This document shows, piece after piece, positions 34,533 to 43,225 of a DNA stretch of 64,000 nucleotides. The notes below the pieces were generated by a model that saw nothing but the letters and a program-made list of their open reading frames with translations, was not told where the DNA came from and did not search any database. Each line of letters opens with the position of its first letter. The stretch's first letter is position 1. A program made the position numbers and the translations under genes. Source of the DNA: Bacillota bacterium (GTDB lineage Bacteria > Bacillota > Clostridia > Oscillospirales > Oscillospiraceae); contig JAEXCS010000008.1 in NCBI GenBank assembly GCA_023402075.1, forward strand, positions 1 to 64,000. The letters run 5' to 3'.

Positions 34533-36347
34533 TTATCGCAACTGTCTGAGCAGAATTTCAGCGCCGGAAGCGTCCAGAGTGTCCAGCTCTTTAATGCTAC
34601 GCAGCACATGGTCGGCAGCCAAAGTGGGCAGGTTGTTTTTCTCATAGAGCTGAGCCAGACGCAGCAGTATCTCATTGCTGTCGACATAATTAAGGCAGGA
34701 GAGCATCTGCTCAAACAGGTCAAACTGGTGGGTTTTGAGCAGCAGCTCCAGAATTCTAAGCATATCCGCAAGTTCCCTGCGGCCCTCGTCGGCATAGTGG
34801 GGGTCCTCGGGAGTGCGCCCGCAGGCAAGCTCTTTCATAAGCACCGCAACGGTGTGTTCCGAGGGTGTGCACAGCTCTTGGATATGGGAAAGCGCCTGGG
34901 AAAGCCTTTCATCGTCTTTTACGATAAGGCCGATGGTGAAAAGCAAAAGAGCACTGCGGGATTGAATTGCGGGCAAAATGTGCACTTCGGGCTTCTGCGC
35001 GCGGCAAACCGATTCCAGCAGGGGAGCAGCTTCCTCAAATTGCTGGTTATAAAACAGAATGCGCGCCCTTGTGCAGGTAAGCTCCATTCCATATTCCTCT
35101 GAAACCGTCAGGTCCGAAAGGCTGTCAAGCGCCTGCTCCAAAAGGCCCTCCTGAATAAGAATATCCGCCCCCACAAGTGCGTTGGGCGTATACTTAGGCT
35201 GGGCAAAATAGGCAAACAGCATTTTGTAAACCGTGTTTTTATCCGAATAAATGTGGTTGAAGACGGTTCCCAGACGGTATAGCGCGGCATAAAAATCCTG
35301 CTTCAACGAAAGCGTCAGACCAAAATATTTTACAGCACGCTTGTAGTCTTCAAGCTGAAAATATAACTCGCCCAAATTGTAGGCAGGCAGATAAGTGCCG
35401 CAGCCCGGCAAAAATTCCAGCTGAAAGGGCGGAACCCCCATGGCAAGGCATTTTTCATAGCTTTCGATTGCCAGGGTATAGCGGCCAAGCTTGTAAAGAA
35501 TATCGCCGCGCCGGAACTCGAAATCTGTGCAGCGGGGAAATTGCGCCAGACCCTCCTCTGCCGTTTCCAGTGCTTTTTCCGGGTTTTTAAGGGTTTCAAA
35601 GCAACTGATTATGCGGAAAAACAAATGGGGAACAAAGGCCAAATTTCGGTTTCTAAGGTTTGAAACGGCGCTTTGATAATATTCAAGTGCTTGTTGGTAT
35701 TTTTGCATGGAAAGATATTCGTTTCCGATGTTGAACAGCGTAAAAGGCTCGGTTGGATCGTCGGCCAACTGTTTTTCCAAAATTGGCAAATTGCGGCGGC
35801 GCTTTTGCTTTTCCTTCACAACTTGATCAAGGTATCCATAATGATGCACGATGACACCCAGAGAAGCAAACCGTGAGGTGAGGTTTTCACCGCTGCCGTC
35901 AATAATCTGCTCATGGATGGCGCCATGAAAATAATATTTTCCGCAGTTGCGCAGCAGCCGCATTGCACAGTGGAGACTGTAACGATCCGGAGCGTAGGTA
36001 CCCGTATAATTGCGCATGCGGAAATTTGCTCCGTCCAGATCAGTGGTTTCTGTAAATTTTCTGAGTTCTTCAATGCTGCCCTGATCCAGCGCTTCGTCTG
36101 GGTCAAGCAGCAAAAGCCAGTCACTCTCCGCCTTACTAATCGCAAAGTTTCTCGCGTTTGCAAAGCTGTCGTCCCAGTCGTAATGAAATACCTTAGCGCC
36201 TAGGTCCTGTGCGATTTGTGGGGTGGCGTCCGTTGACCCGGTATCCACCAATACAATTTCATCTGCAAGTCCGTCAACGCTTTGAATACATCGGGCAATA
36301 TTTTGCGCCTCATCTTTTGCGATCATACACAGGCATATGGACGCCAT
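34533..36347 (-). CDS. Glycosyltransferase family 2 with TPR-like C-terminus (SunS-like)
   Basis: A 604-residue cytoplasmic protein. Residues 1-220 form a GT-A, GT2 domain (CLCMIAKDEAQNIARC, VDTGSTD, the DPD metal motif at 82-84), which resembles the SunS-type S/O-glycosyltransferases that modify proteins directly. Residues about 190-600 are a run of tetratricopeptide-like helices (LFNIGNEYLSMQKYQQALEYY, AYNLGELYFQLEDYKRAVKYFG), probably gripping the acceptor. The gene lies 110 nt after a gene for a Thr-rich repeat protein on the same strand, so the likely acceptor is that protein. Acceptor and donor are inferred from neighbourhood, not shown by sequence. Confidence 0.85.
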   Translation of the reverse strand: MASICLCMIAKDEAQNIARCIQSVDGLADEIVLVDTGSTDATPQIAQDLGAKVFHYDWDDSFANARNFAISKAESDWLLLLDPDEALDQGSIEELRKFTETTDLDGANFRMRNYTGTYAPDRYSLHCAMRLLRNCGKYYFHGAIHEQIIDGSGENLTSRFASLGVIVHHYGYLDQVVKEKQKRRRNLPILEKQLADDPTEPFTLFNIGNEYLSMQKYQQALEYYQSAVSNLRNRNLAFVPHLFFRIISCFETLKNPEKALETAEEGLAQFPRCTDFEFRRGDILYKLGRYTLAIESYEKCLAMGVPPFQLEFLPGCGTYLPAYNLGELYFQLEDYKRAVKYFGLTLSLKQDFYAALYRLGTVFNHIYSDKNTVYKMLFAYFAQPKYTPNALVGADILIQEGLLEQALDSLSDLTVSEEYGMELTCTRARILFYNQQFEEAAPLLESVCRAQKPEVHILPAIQSRSALLLFTIGLIVKDDERLSQALSHIQELCTPSEHTVAVLMKELACGRTPEDPHYADEGRRELADMLRILELLLKTHQFDLFEQMLSCLNYVDSNEILLRLAQLYEKNNLPTLAADHVLRSIKELDTLDASGAEILLRQLR

Positions 36348-36372
36348 ATAGATTCCCTCCTATTAAAGCTAT

Positions 36373-36422
36373 AAATGCCGCGCCGCGCCGGAATCCGGAT
36401 TCCCGGAGATGCGGCGCGGCGC
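36373..36422 (-). terminator. GC-rich hairpin between the repeat protein and glycosyltransferase genes
   Basis: GCCGCGCCGC and GCGGCGCGGC arms around a partly self-complementary loop (GGAATCC/GGATTCC). It could attenuate readthrough into the glycosyltransferase gene. Confidence 0.5.
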
Positions 36423-36457
36423 CCTCTTGCTTCTGTGGCGAATAAAGCAAGCCGGAA

Positions 36458-37765
36458 TTACATTTGTCCGATATAATAGGCGGAAAAATCGGCGCCCGCG
36501 CCGGCGTCGTAAAGCAGCCGGGCATATCGTCCATATTTGCTGATGGCGATAATCAGCTTGGAGTCCAAGGGAACCGGAAGGTCATCGTTATCAACATCAA
36601 AGGCGTAAAGCCCGTCGTCCGTTGTGGGGCTGACCTGCAGCGAAATGGTAAATGCCGTTGCACCGGTGTTGTAGACAAAGAATGACCCTGTCGTAATGTT
36701 TGAAATATCAGTGTTATCGAAAACAACTCCGGTACCGGTTGCGCTGGAGACGGCGGTGTTTGTTTCGGTAATTTCGTGTCCGGCAATTGTGACGCCGCCC
36801 TGTACGGTGATAGCAGTGTTGGTAATTTCTACGCTGCCCTCCACGGTAAGGGTAGTGTTCGTAATCTCCACTTCACCCGCCACGGTAAGGGCGGTATTTG
36901 TGATTTCCACGCCGCCTTGCACGGTGAGGGCGGTGTTCGTAATCTCCACTTCACCCGCCACGGTGAGGGCGGTATTTGTAATTTCCACGCCGCCTTGTAC
37001 GGTAAGGGCGGTGTTGGTAACCTCCACGGAAGCAGTTCCGGTCAGGCTGACTTCGCCCTGCACGGTGATGGCAGTGTTGGTAATCTCTACGCTGCCCTCT
37101 ACGGTAAGGGTGGTGTTCGTAATCTCCACTTCACCCGCCACGGTGAGAGTGGTGTTGGTAATCTCTACGCTACCCTCTACGGTAAGAGCGGTATTTGTGA
37201 TTTCCACACCGCCTTGCACAGTGAGGGCGGTGTTGGTAACCTCCACAGAAGCAGTTCCGGTCAGGCTGACTTCGCCCTGTACGGTGATGGCAGTGTTGGT
37301 AATTTCTACGCTGCCCTCCACGGTAAGGGTGGTGTTCGTAATCTCCACGCTGCCCTCTACTGTAAGGGCGGTGTTTGTGATTTCCACGCCGCCTTGCACA
37401 GTGAGGGCGGTATTGGTAACCTCCACAGAAGCAGTTCCGGTCAGGCTGACTTCGCCCTGTACGGTGATAGCAGTATTGGTAATTTCTACGCCGCCTTGCA
37501 CGGTGAGAGCCGTGTTCGTGATTTCCACGCCGCCTTGTACGGTAAGGGCGGTGTTGGTAATTTCCATTTCGCCCGCCACGGTGAGGGCCGTGTTCGTAAT
37601 TTCCACGCCGCCTTGTACGGTAAGAGCGGCATTGGAAATCTCTACGCTTCCCTGTACGGTAAGGGCGGTGTTTGTGACCAGCAGATCTCCTGAAACGGTT
37701 AATGTTGCATTGGTAATCAGCGTGCGCAACTGGCTGGAAACTGTATTAAATACCAAATTATTCAT
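36458..37765 (-). CDS. Thr-rich 13-residue repeat protein with DUF6385-like C-terminus
   Basis: A 435-residue protein without a signal peptide. Residues about 34-325 are some 21 tandem units of 13 residues, consensus ALTVxGxVEITNT; three units carry an 8-residue extension containing SLTGTASVEVTNT, and the whole pattern also shows a longer-period repeat. This looks like a beta-solenoid whose surface is studded with Thr-Asn-Thr, hence many O-glycan sites. The C-terminal 110 residues resemble a family I recall as DUF6385, shared by its neighbours. The DNA repeat (39 bp) also leaves the opposite strand open. I infer a glycosylated surface or spore-coat protein; a sigma-K-like promoter lies upstream of the operon. 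Confidence 0.8.
   Translation of the reverse strand: MNNLVFNTVSSQLRTLITNATLTVSGDLLVTNTALTVQGSVEISNAALTVQGGVEITNTALTVAGEMEITNTALTVQGGVEITNTALTVQGGVEITNTAITVQGEVSLTGTASVEVTNTALTVQGGVEITNTALTVEGSVEITNTTLTVEGSVEITNTAITVQGEVSLTGTASVEVTNTALTVQGGVEITNTALTVEGSVEITNTTLTVAGEVEITNTTLTVEGSVEITNTAITVQGEVSLTGTASVEVTNTALTVQGGVEITNTALTVAGEVEITNTALTVQGGVEITNTALTVAGEVEITNTTLTVEGSVEITNTAITVQGGVTIAGHEITETNTAVSSATGTGVVFDNTDISNITTGSFFVYNTGATAFTISLQVSPTTDDGLYAFDVDNDDLPVPLDSKLIIAISKYGRYARLLYDAGAGADFSAYYIGQM
36780..37690 (-). repeat. 39-bp tandem repeat array
   Basis: Coding repeat array of the Thr-rich protein: 39-bp units with several near-identical copies and a super-repeat of about 150-180 bp starting with a 63-bp unit. 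Such an array can expand or contract by slippage or recombination and is a good strain marker. Confidence 0.85.
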
Positions 37766-37880
37766 TTGGTTCAGCGCTCCTTATCAATAAAAAATTGCAA
37801 TAAGCCCGCGCGAAGTGCCGGCGTGCGCAAGATTGTGCTGCCCTCTGGTTGCTCATGCGGCAAAAAAACGCCCAATCGTC

Positions 37881-38330
37881 TTATTGGCGATACAGGCAGT
37901 ACATATTATTTTGCATCTGAAACCAGATTTGGACGGAGCCGGATTCTGCGCAGCTTGCTGCAACCCTTGTGAATTTTGAAAAAATATACGGGACAAGGTA
38001 ACCCGTTTGATCTGCACTCAGCTCAAGCTGCTGAGGATCATCCATATAATCCAGGCCGTTAGGGCTGTGCTGCAGGCGAACGACAACAGGGGTTTCTCCC
38101 GTGTTTTTGGCAAATACGGTAATTTCCCGGGCATGCTGGGTGGGAAAGCTTGCACTATAAGATTCCGCCGAAGAAATTTGCATTGTGCATTTATATTCAC
38201 AGAAGCAACCGATAATAGAATTTGTGGCTGATATGGGGATGGCGGAATCGGTATCGCCGCAGGGCTTATGCAGCCCGCTGTATACCCGCTCTCTCCAATA
38301 GCCGGATTTCGGATCGTACAACGTGCTCAT
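37881..38330 (-). CDS. DUF6385-like protein, single domain
   Basis: A 149-residue protein whose second half (FAKNTGETPVVVRLQHSPNG, GYLVPYIFSKFTRVAASC, QIWFQMQ) matches the beta-sandwich-like C-terminal domain of the neighbouring repeat proteins. It contains six Cys and lacks the Thr repeats. It starts with MSTLYDPKSGYWRERVYSG, which has GAGGTGAT before it. It is the first gene of the minus-strand operon. Probably part of the same surface layer as its neighbours. Confidence 0.72.
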   Translation of the reverse strand: MSTLYDPKSGYWRERVYSGLHKPCGDTDSAIPISATNSIIGCFCEYKCTMQISSAESYSASFPTQHAREITVFAKNTGETPVVVRLQHSPNGLDYMDDPQQLELSADQTGYLVPYIFSKFTRVAASCAESGSVQIWFQMQNNMYCLYRQ

Positions 38331-38417
38331 CCCATCACCTCACGTTGGAATTTACGCAGGGGAAGTCCATCAAAGCCGCCGATACCGACCTATCAAAAGC
38401 AATTCTCCCTGCTGTCA

Positions 38418-38446
38418 ATATATGTGCAGCCCATTTTTTCTGTGAG
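38418..38446 (-). promoter_or_regulatory. Sigma-K-like promoter ahead of the minus-strand DUF6385 genes
   Basis: On minus, CACA (about 38445-38442), 16 nt, CATATATTG (38425-38417). This is close to the mother-cell sigma-K consensus (AC, 16-17 nt, CATAnnnTA). The distance to the start codon of the 149-residue gene is about 85 nt. It is a single match and needs expression data. Confidence 0.35.
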
Positions 38447-38616
38447 ACATTCAAGGCCGCGTTAAGCGCAACTCTGAAGACGGTGACATATAATGCTGAA
38501 AGCGGTTGCTAGGCCGGAAAATGCATAAACCGGCTGGACAAAACACGTGAGTGGGAAAGGAGCGGCGTGAAGACAGAAGCGGGTGTTCCTTTTGCCCCGG
38601 CTTTGCGCCATGCCGT

Positions 38617-39180
38617 ATGCTAAATAATAGCGTCTCTGATGAACAGCCTGTCCGCGCGCAGATGTACGGCAGCGTGGCCGACGGATTGGTTGGAATGCAA
38701 ACCGATGTCCAGGGCCGACCTGTGCTGCATTTAAATGCCACGCAGACCATTGACGCGGCTTCATTTAATATTCGCGACCTGACTGCCTCCGACGCGGCGG
38801 TTATGACCGCAACTGATTTTGATATAAGAAATCTTGATGGGACAAGAGACTCGGTCACAACAGTGAACAATCCGTTTGCAGTGACCAATAATACGGTTAC
38901 GCTGGTGTTGGGCGGGTCAACAGTGCTGACAGTGGATACAAGCCCCTATTCCAGAAGTATTTTTCTGGTTCGTGCGGATGCCGTTTCTCTGCTGACAACT
39001 GTAAATTTGCAGCTTGCGCCTATCAATTCCGCTAACTACTTTACAACCGTGGCTACCGAAACCGGCCTTATCCTTGGCGGAGAGTATCTGCTGTTGCCCA
39101 CGGTGCAAATGAAATTTGCACGCATATACGCAACTGGAATTGGATCTGTTCTGACAGCGTATTTTGTCGGGCAGGTCTGA
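38617..39180 (+). CDS. DUF6385-like protein with FDIRNL-type repeats
   Basis: A protein of 187 residues from the ATG at 38617; the open frame extends to a GTG at 38551 but lacks a placed ribosome site at either, so the start is uncertain. It has two FNIRDL/FDIRNL-type segments (SFNIRDLTAS, TDFDIRNLDGTRDSV) and the DUF6385-like C-terminal domain (GGSTVLTVDTSPYSRSIFLVRADAVS ... FARIYATGIGSVLTAYFVGQV), similar to the next gene. It is divergent from the minus-strand members of the family. Probably a surface protein of the same set. Confidence 0.7.
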   Translation: MLNNSVSDEQPVRAQMYGSVADGLVGMQTDVQGRPVLHLNATQTIDAASFNIRDLTASDAAVMTATDFDIRNLDGTRDSVTTVNNPFAVTNNTVTLVLGGSTVLTVDTSPYSRSIFLVRADAVSLLTTVNLQLAPINSANYFTTVATETGLILGGEYLLLPTVQMKFARIYATGIGSVLTAYFVGQV

Positions 39181-39249
39181 CTTTAGGCCGCGCAGCCGGC
39201 CAACGGCAGCGTGGGTTTCAGAAAAGCTACCGAAGAGGAGCTGAGCAAA

Positions 39250-39825
39250 GTGAATTTTCTCATATTTAATCGAAGCGCAGAAAATCTGAAGACGGCAATA
39301 TACGGGCAGTATGATGATGAGGTTGTCGCAGTGGCCACGGATGAGTCGGGCAATTTTATTTTTTCTCCCTCCAGTCTCATTACCGTCACGGCGACAAATT
39401 TTGATATACGGAATCTGACCAGCGCCAGAGACACCGTGAATGTAACGGCCACGGACTTTGACATCAGAAGCTTGAGCGGTACGCAGGATTCGGTGCAGGT
39501 CAGCTCAAAGCAGTTTACAGAGGCCCGCACAACCGTTACGGTGAGTGCAAACACAACGACGTATTTGCTGCTGAGAGAAATTGGCGGGTATTCTCAAAAC
39601 AGTTATTTCCTCCGAAATACCAACGCCATCGGCGCCATAACCGCAGCGGTTGAGATTGCGCCAACCGATGACAACAGCTTTTACGTGTCCTCCGGCGCAA
39701 CAAGCGTTGGTGCAGGCAGCAACTATCTGGCCGCAGTGGCCACGCTGATGCGTTATGCGCGATTGCGGGTGCAAACCGGGGGAACGGCAATCGGTGTGGA
39801 TGCTTTTTATAACGGCCGTGCCTAA
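39250..39825 (+). CDS. DUF6385-like protein with FDIRNL-type repeats, paralogue
   Basis: A 191-residue protein started at a GTG with GAGGAG 9 nt before it (an earlier GTG at 39211 has none). Residues 35-85 hold two TATDFDIRNL-type repeats, the remainder is the same C-terminal domain as the previous gene (NSYFLRNTNAIGAITAAVEIAP ... LMRYARLRVQTGGTAIGVDAFYNG). Tandem duplication of the previous gene is obvious from the shared layout. It lies 69 nt downstream of that gene and precedes the sugar operon, which suggests coupled function. Confidence 0.75.
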   Translation: MNFLIFNRSAENLKTAIYGQYDDEVVAVATDESGNFIFSPSSLITVTATNFDIRNLTSARDTVNVTATDFDIRSLSGTQDSVQVSSKQFTEARTTVTVSANTTTYLLLREIGGYSQNSYFLRNTNAIGAITAAVEIAPTDDNSFYVSSGATSVGAGSNYLAAVATLMRYARLRVQTGGTAIGVDAFYNGRA

Positions 39826-39879
39826 CGGATTGTCCATTAAATCCGGAAGAAAATCTGTAAAGAGCGCGTACCGCAATGT

Positions 39880-39934
39880 GCGGTAATAGCTAGAGGAATG
39901 CGGCAAATCGCCGCATTCCTCTAGCTATTGCCGC
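39880..39934. repeat. 25-bp perfect hairpin before the rfb operon
   Basis: Arms 39880-39904 and 39910-39934 pair completely apart from one G-T pair, with a 5-nt loop. It may terminate the DUF6385 transcript or mark an RNA leader. No T-tract follows. Confidence 0.6.
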
Positions 39935-40051
39935 AGCCGCAGATATTCATATGCAAAGCCGCTCCCTTAGAAGTCCCTTCACAATAATTATAGGGGAGGA
40001 ATAGGATAACGCGAGAGATTTCACTTAAATTTTACGGAGGTGCATAGGGAT

Positions 40052-40825
40052 ATGAAGGTGGTTTTGCTGGCAGGTGGGTTAGGAACCCGAATTGCAGAGG
40101 AGTCACATTTAAAGCCCAAGCCAATGATTGAAATAGGGGGCAGGCCGATTCTGTGGCACATCATGAAAAGCTACGCAGCGCAGGGGTTTTGCGAGTTTGT
40201 AATTTGCTGTGGCTATCGGGGAGAGGTCATCAAGCAGTACTTCGCCGATTATTTTATGTACCACAGCGACGTCACGTTTGATTACCGCAATAAAAATACC
40301 GTACAAGTTCACAATAATGTTGCGGAGCCTTGGCAGGTAACGGTGGTGGATACCGGCTTGAACACCATGACAGGGGGCCGTATTAAACGCATTCAGCCTT
40401 ACATAGGGGATGCTCCGTTTATGCTGACGTATGGCGACGGCGTGTCCAATGTCGATTTCCACAAGCTGCTGCAGCTTCACCGGAAATGCGGAACCGCTGC
40501 TACCATTACGGTGGTGCAGCCGGAGGGCCGCTTTGGCGTGGCGGATATCGAGGGGGACCGAATTGTTTCTTTCCGTGAAAAGTCCGGAGTAGATGTGGGA
40601 TGGATTAACGGAGGGTTCATGGTTTTGGAACCGGAGGTCTTTGATTACATTGAAGACGACAGCACGGTATTTGAACAAAAGCCATTGGAAATGCTGGCCG
40701 AAAATCATAAATTAAGTGCATATCGGCATACGGATTATTGGCAGTGTATGGATACCCAGCGGGACAAAATGCTGCTGGAGAAACTGTGGGAAAAGGGGGA
40801 CGCGCCTTGGAAGATCTGGAGCTGA
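40052..40825 (+). CDS. rfbF: Glucose-1-phosphate cytidylyltransferase
   Basis: Makes CDP-glucose from CTP and glucose-1-phosphate, the first step of CDP-3,6-dideoxyhexose synthesis. At 257 residues it is exactly the family length. It has the nucleotide-binding LAGGLGTRIAEES loop, the PMIEIGGRPILWHIMK segment, and the metal/catalytic YGDGVSNVDF. The ATG at 40052 follows ACGGAGG; a GTG at 40040 would sit within it. First gene of an operon with overlapping rfbG and rfbH. Confidence 0.96.
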   Translation: MKVVLLAGGLGTRIAEESHLKPKPMIEIGGRPILWHIMKSYAAQGFCEFVICCGYRGEVIKQYFADYFMYHSDVTFDYRNKNTVQVHNNVAEPWQVTVVDTGLNTMTGGRIKRIQPYIGDAPFMLTYGDGVSNVDFHKLLQLHRKCGTAATITVVQPEGRFGVADIEGDRIVSFREKSGVDVGWINGGFMVLEPEVFDYIEDDSTVFEQKPLEMLAENHKLSAYRHTDYWQCMDTQRDKMLLEKLWEKGDAPWKIWS

Positions 40826-41883
40826 TAAATTTCTACAAGAATAAGCGGGTCTTTGTCACGGGACATACGGGATTTAAAGGTTCGTGGCTATGCCAAATTT
40901 TATTGGGCATGGGGGCGGAGGTATATGGCTATGCATTGGAACCCGAAGAAAACGGCCTGTTTCAGCTATGTAAATTGAAAGACTCGGTTTATTCAACCAT
41001 TGCGGATATTCGGGACGAATCGGCCTTGCAGACCGCTTTTCAGAAGGCACATCCGGACGTGGTGTTCCACTTGGCGGCACAGCCGTTGGTGCAGAAGGGT
41101 TTCCGTAACCCGGCCCTGACGTATGATACCAATGTGATGGGCACCGTGCATCTGCTGGACTGCGTGCGAGGAAGTGACTGCGTAGGCTCGGTTGTAAATG
41201 TAACGACAGATAAGGTCTACCGAAACGAGGAGTGGGTTTGGGGCTATCGGGAAACCGATGCGCTGGGAGGGCATGACCCATACTCAAGCAGCAAATCCTG
41301 CTCCGAGCTGGTAACACACTGTTATCAGGCTTCTTTTTTTTCGCAGTCAAATGTGGGGATTTCCACCATGCGGGCGGGAAATGTCATCGGCGGCGGGGAT
41401 TTTGCCCAAAACCGAATTGTTCCCGACTGCATTCGTGCCGCCTTGGCAGGGCAGCCGGTGCTTTTGCGCAATCCGTCTGCCACCAGACCATATCAGCATG
41501 TGATGGAACCATTGGCCGCGTATCTGATGGTGGCCCAGCGGCAATACCGTAATCCCTCAGTAGCAGGCAGCTATAATGTGGGGCCAAGGGATGACGACTG
41601 TATCAGCAATTTGAAATTGGTGCAGATGTTCTGCGAAAGCTGGGGGGAGAGCATGGGATGGGAAATTTCCCCCAATGCAGAATTTTTCCCGGAGGCTCGG
41701 CTGCTTCGGCTGGACTGTTCAAAAATTGATGCCGCATTTGCGTGGAAGCCCTGCTGGAATGTCCGGCAGGCCGTCCAAAAAACCGTGGAGTGGGCAAAGG
41801 GCTGTCGCGATGGGAAAGAGGCTGTGCAGTTGATAGAACAGCAGATCGCCGAGTATAGAGCAGGGGGTGATTTCGGTGCTTGA
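40807..41883 (+). CDS. rfbG: CDP-glucose 4,6-dehydratase
   Basis: An NAD-dependent extended SDR that makes CDP-4-keto-6-deoxyglucose. It has the TGHTGFKGSWL Rossmann motif, VNVTTDKVYRN, and the YSSSK active site, and ends in a family-typical C-terminus. The best start is a TTG at 40807 with AAGGGGG 7 nt before it, giving 358 residues; it overlaps rfbF by 19 nt. The ATG-less longer frame has no placed site. It acts between rfbF and rfbH. Confidence 0.95.
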   Translation: MEDLELINFYKNKRVFVTGHTGFKGSWLCQILLGMGAEVYGYALEPEENGLFQLCKLKDSVYSTIADIRDESALQTAFQKAHPDVVFHLAAQPLVQKGFRNPALTYDTNVMGTVHLLDCVRGSDCVGSVVNVTTDKVYRNEEWVWGYRETDALGGHDPYSSSKSCSELVTHCYQASFFSQSNVGISTMRAGNVIGGGDFAQNRIVPDCIRAALAGQPVLLRNPSATRPYQHVMEPLAAYLMVAQRQYRNPSVAGSYNVGPRDDDCISNLKLVQMFCESWGESMGWEISPNAEFFPEARLLRLDCSKIDAAFAWKPCWNVRQAVQKTVEWAKGCRDGKEAVQLIEQQIAEYRAGGDFGA

Positions 41884-43225
41884 AAAAATGCGCAAAGCAG
41901 AAGCGAAAGAGGTTGTCCTGCAATTGGTGGAAGAATACTGGCGCTGCTTCCATCAGGAAAAGGATGCGGAGGAATCCGCATATATTCCGTATGCCGGACG
42001 GGTATATGACAGCTTGGAAATGAGGAATTTGGCAGACAGCGCACTGGATTTTTGGCTAACTGCCGGAAAGTACACAGCGCAATTCGAGCGGGGGCTGGCC
42101 GATTACATAGGGGTACCCTTTTGCAGTGTGGTCAACTCCGGCTCCTCTGCAAATCTTTTGGCGTTTATGGCCCTCACCTCTCCGTTTTTAAAAGAGCGGC
42201 GGGTGCTGCCCGGGGATGAGGTGATTACGGTGGCGGCCTGCTTTCCCACAACGGTAGCCCCTGTTATTCAATATGGGGCAATTCCGGTGTTTGTAGATGT
42301 CACCGTCCCGGAATATAACATCGATGTTACCCAGCTAAAGCAGGCGCTCAGCGACAAAACAAAAGCGGTGATGGTTGCCCACACTCTGGGAAATCCCTTT
42401 GATTTGGCGGAAGTGAAAGCGTTCTGCGACGCGCATGGGCTTTGGCTGATTGAAGACAACTGCGACGCATTGGGCAGCGAATACTATCTGGATGGGGTCT
42501 GGCGCAAAAGCGGCAGCATTGGAGATATCGGAACATCCAGCTTTTATCCGCCCCATCACATCACAATGGGCGAGGGCGGCGCAGTCTATACAAAGGACCC
42601 GCTGCTGCACAAAATCCTCCGCTCGCTGCGGGATTGGGGCCGGGACTGCACTTGCGATCCGGGGCAAGACAACCGCTGCGGGCATCGGTTCAGTAAGCAG
42701 TATGGAACGCTGCCCATGGGATACGACCATAAATATGTTTATTCCCACTTTGGCTATAATTTGAAAGCCACCGATATGCAGGCGGCAATCGGGGTGGCCC
42801 AGCTTGAAAAATTGCCCGAGTTTGTCCGCCGCCGCCGGGAAAATTTTGACTACTTAAAAAAGCAACTGGAACCGTATGAGGATTACTTAATTCTTCCTGC
42901 GCCTTCTAAAAATTCCTTGCCCAGCTGGTTTGGGTTTTTGATTACCTGCAAGCCGGGGGTGGACCGCAATTCGCTTGTTGCCCATTTGGAAGACAGCGGC
43001 GTGCAGACGCGAATGCTGTTTGCGGGAAACCTTCTTCGCCACCCGTGCGCACAAGAGCTTCTGGATGGGGGGGATTACAGAGTCGCCGCTCCGCTAATCC
43101 ATACAGACCAAATTTTAAAGGATACTTTTTGGGTCGGTGTTTACCCGGGAATGACGAAAGAGCATCTGGATCGAATTGCCGACGGAATCATTACCGGCCT
43201 TGAACGGCAGGAATTCCCCGTATGA
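41876..43225 (+). CDS. rfbH: CDP-4-keto-6-deoxyglucose 3-dehydrase (E1)
   Basis: A PMP- and [2Fe-2S]-dependent enzyme that removes the C3 hydroxyl of the CDP-sugar, the signature reaction of 3,6-dideoxyhexoses. The 449-residue protein shows SFYPPHHITMGEGG, in which His replaces the usual Schiff-base Lys, a hallmark of E1 rather than an aminotransferase. The iron-sulfur cysteines follow the known pattern: one in EDNCDAL, then CTC, then C in NRCGHRF, though the first spacing is 61 rather than 57 residues. The start is a GTG at 41876 with AGGGGG, overlapping rfbG by 8 nt. The reductase E3 that recycles E1 is not in the window. Confidence 0.95.
   Translation: MLEKMRKAEAKEVVLQLVEEYWRCFHQEKDAEESAYIPYAGRVYDSLEMRNLADSALDFWLTAGKYTAQFERGLADYIGVPFCSVVNSGSSANLLAFMALTSPFLKERRVLPGDEVITVAACFPTTVAPVIQYGAIPVFVDVTVPEYNIDVTQLKQALSDKTKAVMVAHTLGNPFDLAEVKAFCDAHGLWLIEDNCDALGSEYYLDGVWRKSGSIGDIGTSSFYPPHHITMGEGGAVYTKDPLLHKILRSLRDWGRDCTCDPGQDNRCGHRFSKQYGTLPMGYDHKYVYSHFGYNLKATDMQAAIGVAQLEKLPEFVRRRRENFDYLKKQLEPYEDYLILPAPSKNSLPSWFGFLITCKPGVDRNSLVAHLEDSGVQTRMLFAGNLLRHPCAQELLDGGDYRVAAPLIHTDQILKDTFWVGVYPGMTKEHLDRIADGIITGLERQEFPV

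Noticed and set aside
36696..37790. Long plus-strand ORFs (about 300-360 codons) across the repeat protein gene
   Set aside because: They are the complement of the 39-bp coding repeat; translation is a monotonous VISTPPCTVRAV-type pattern with no start signal or family resemblance.
41876..43225. DegT-type sugar aminotransferase
   Set aside because: The Schiff-base Lys is replaced by His (HHITMGEGG) and the iron-sulfur cysteines are present, which identifies the 3-dehydrase E1.
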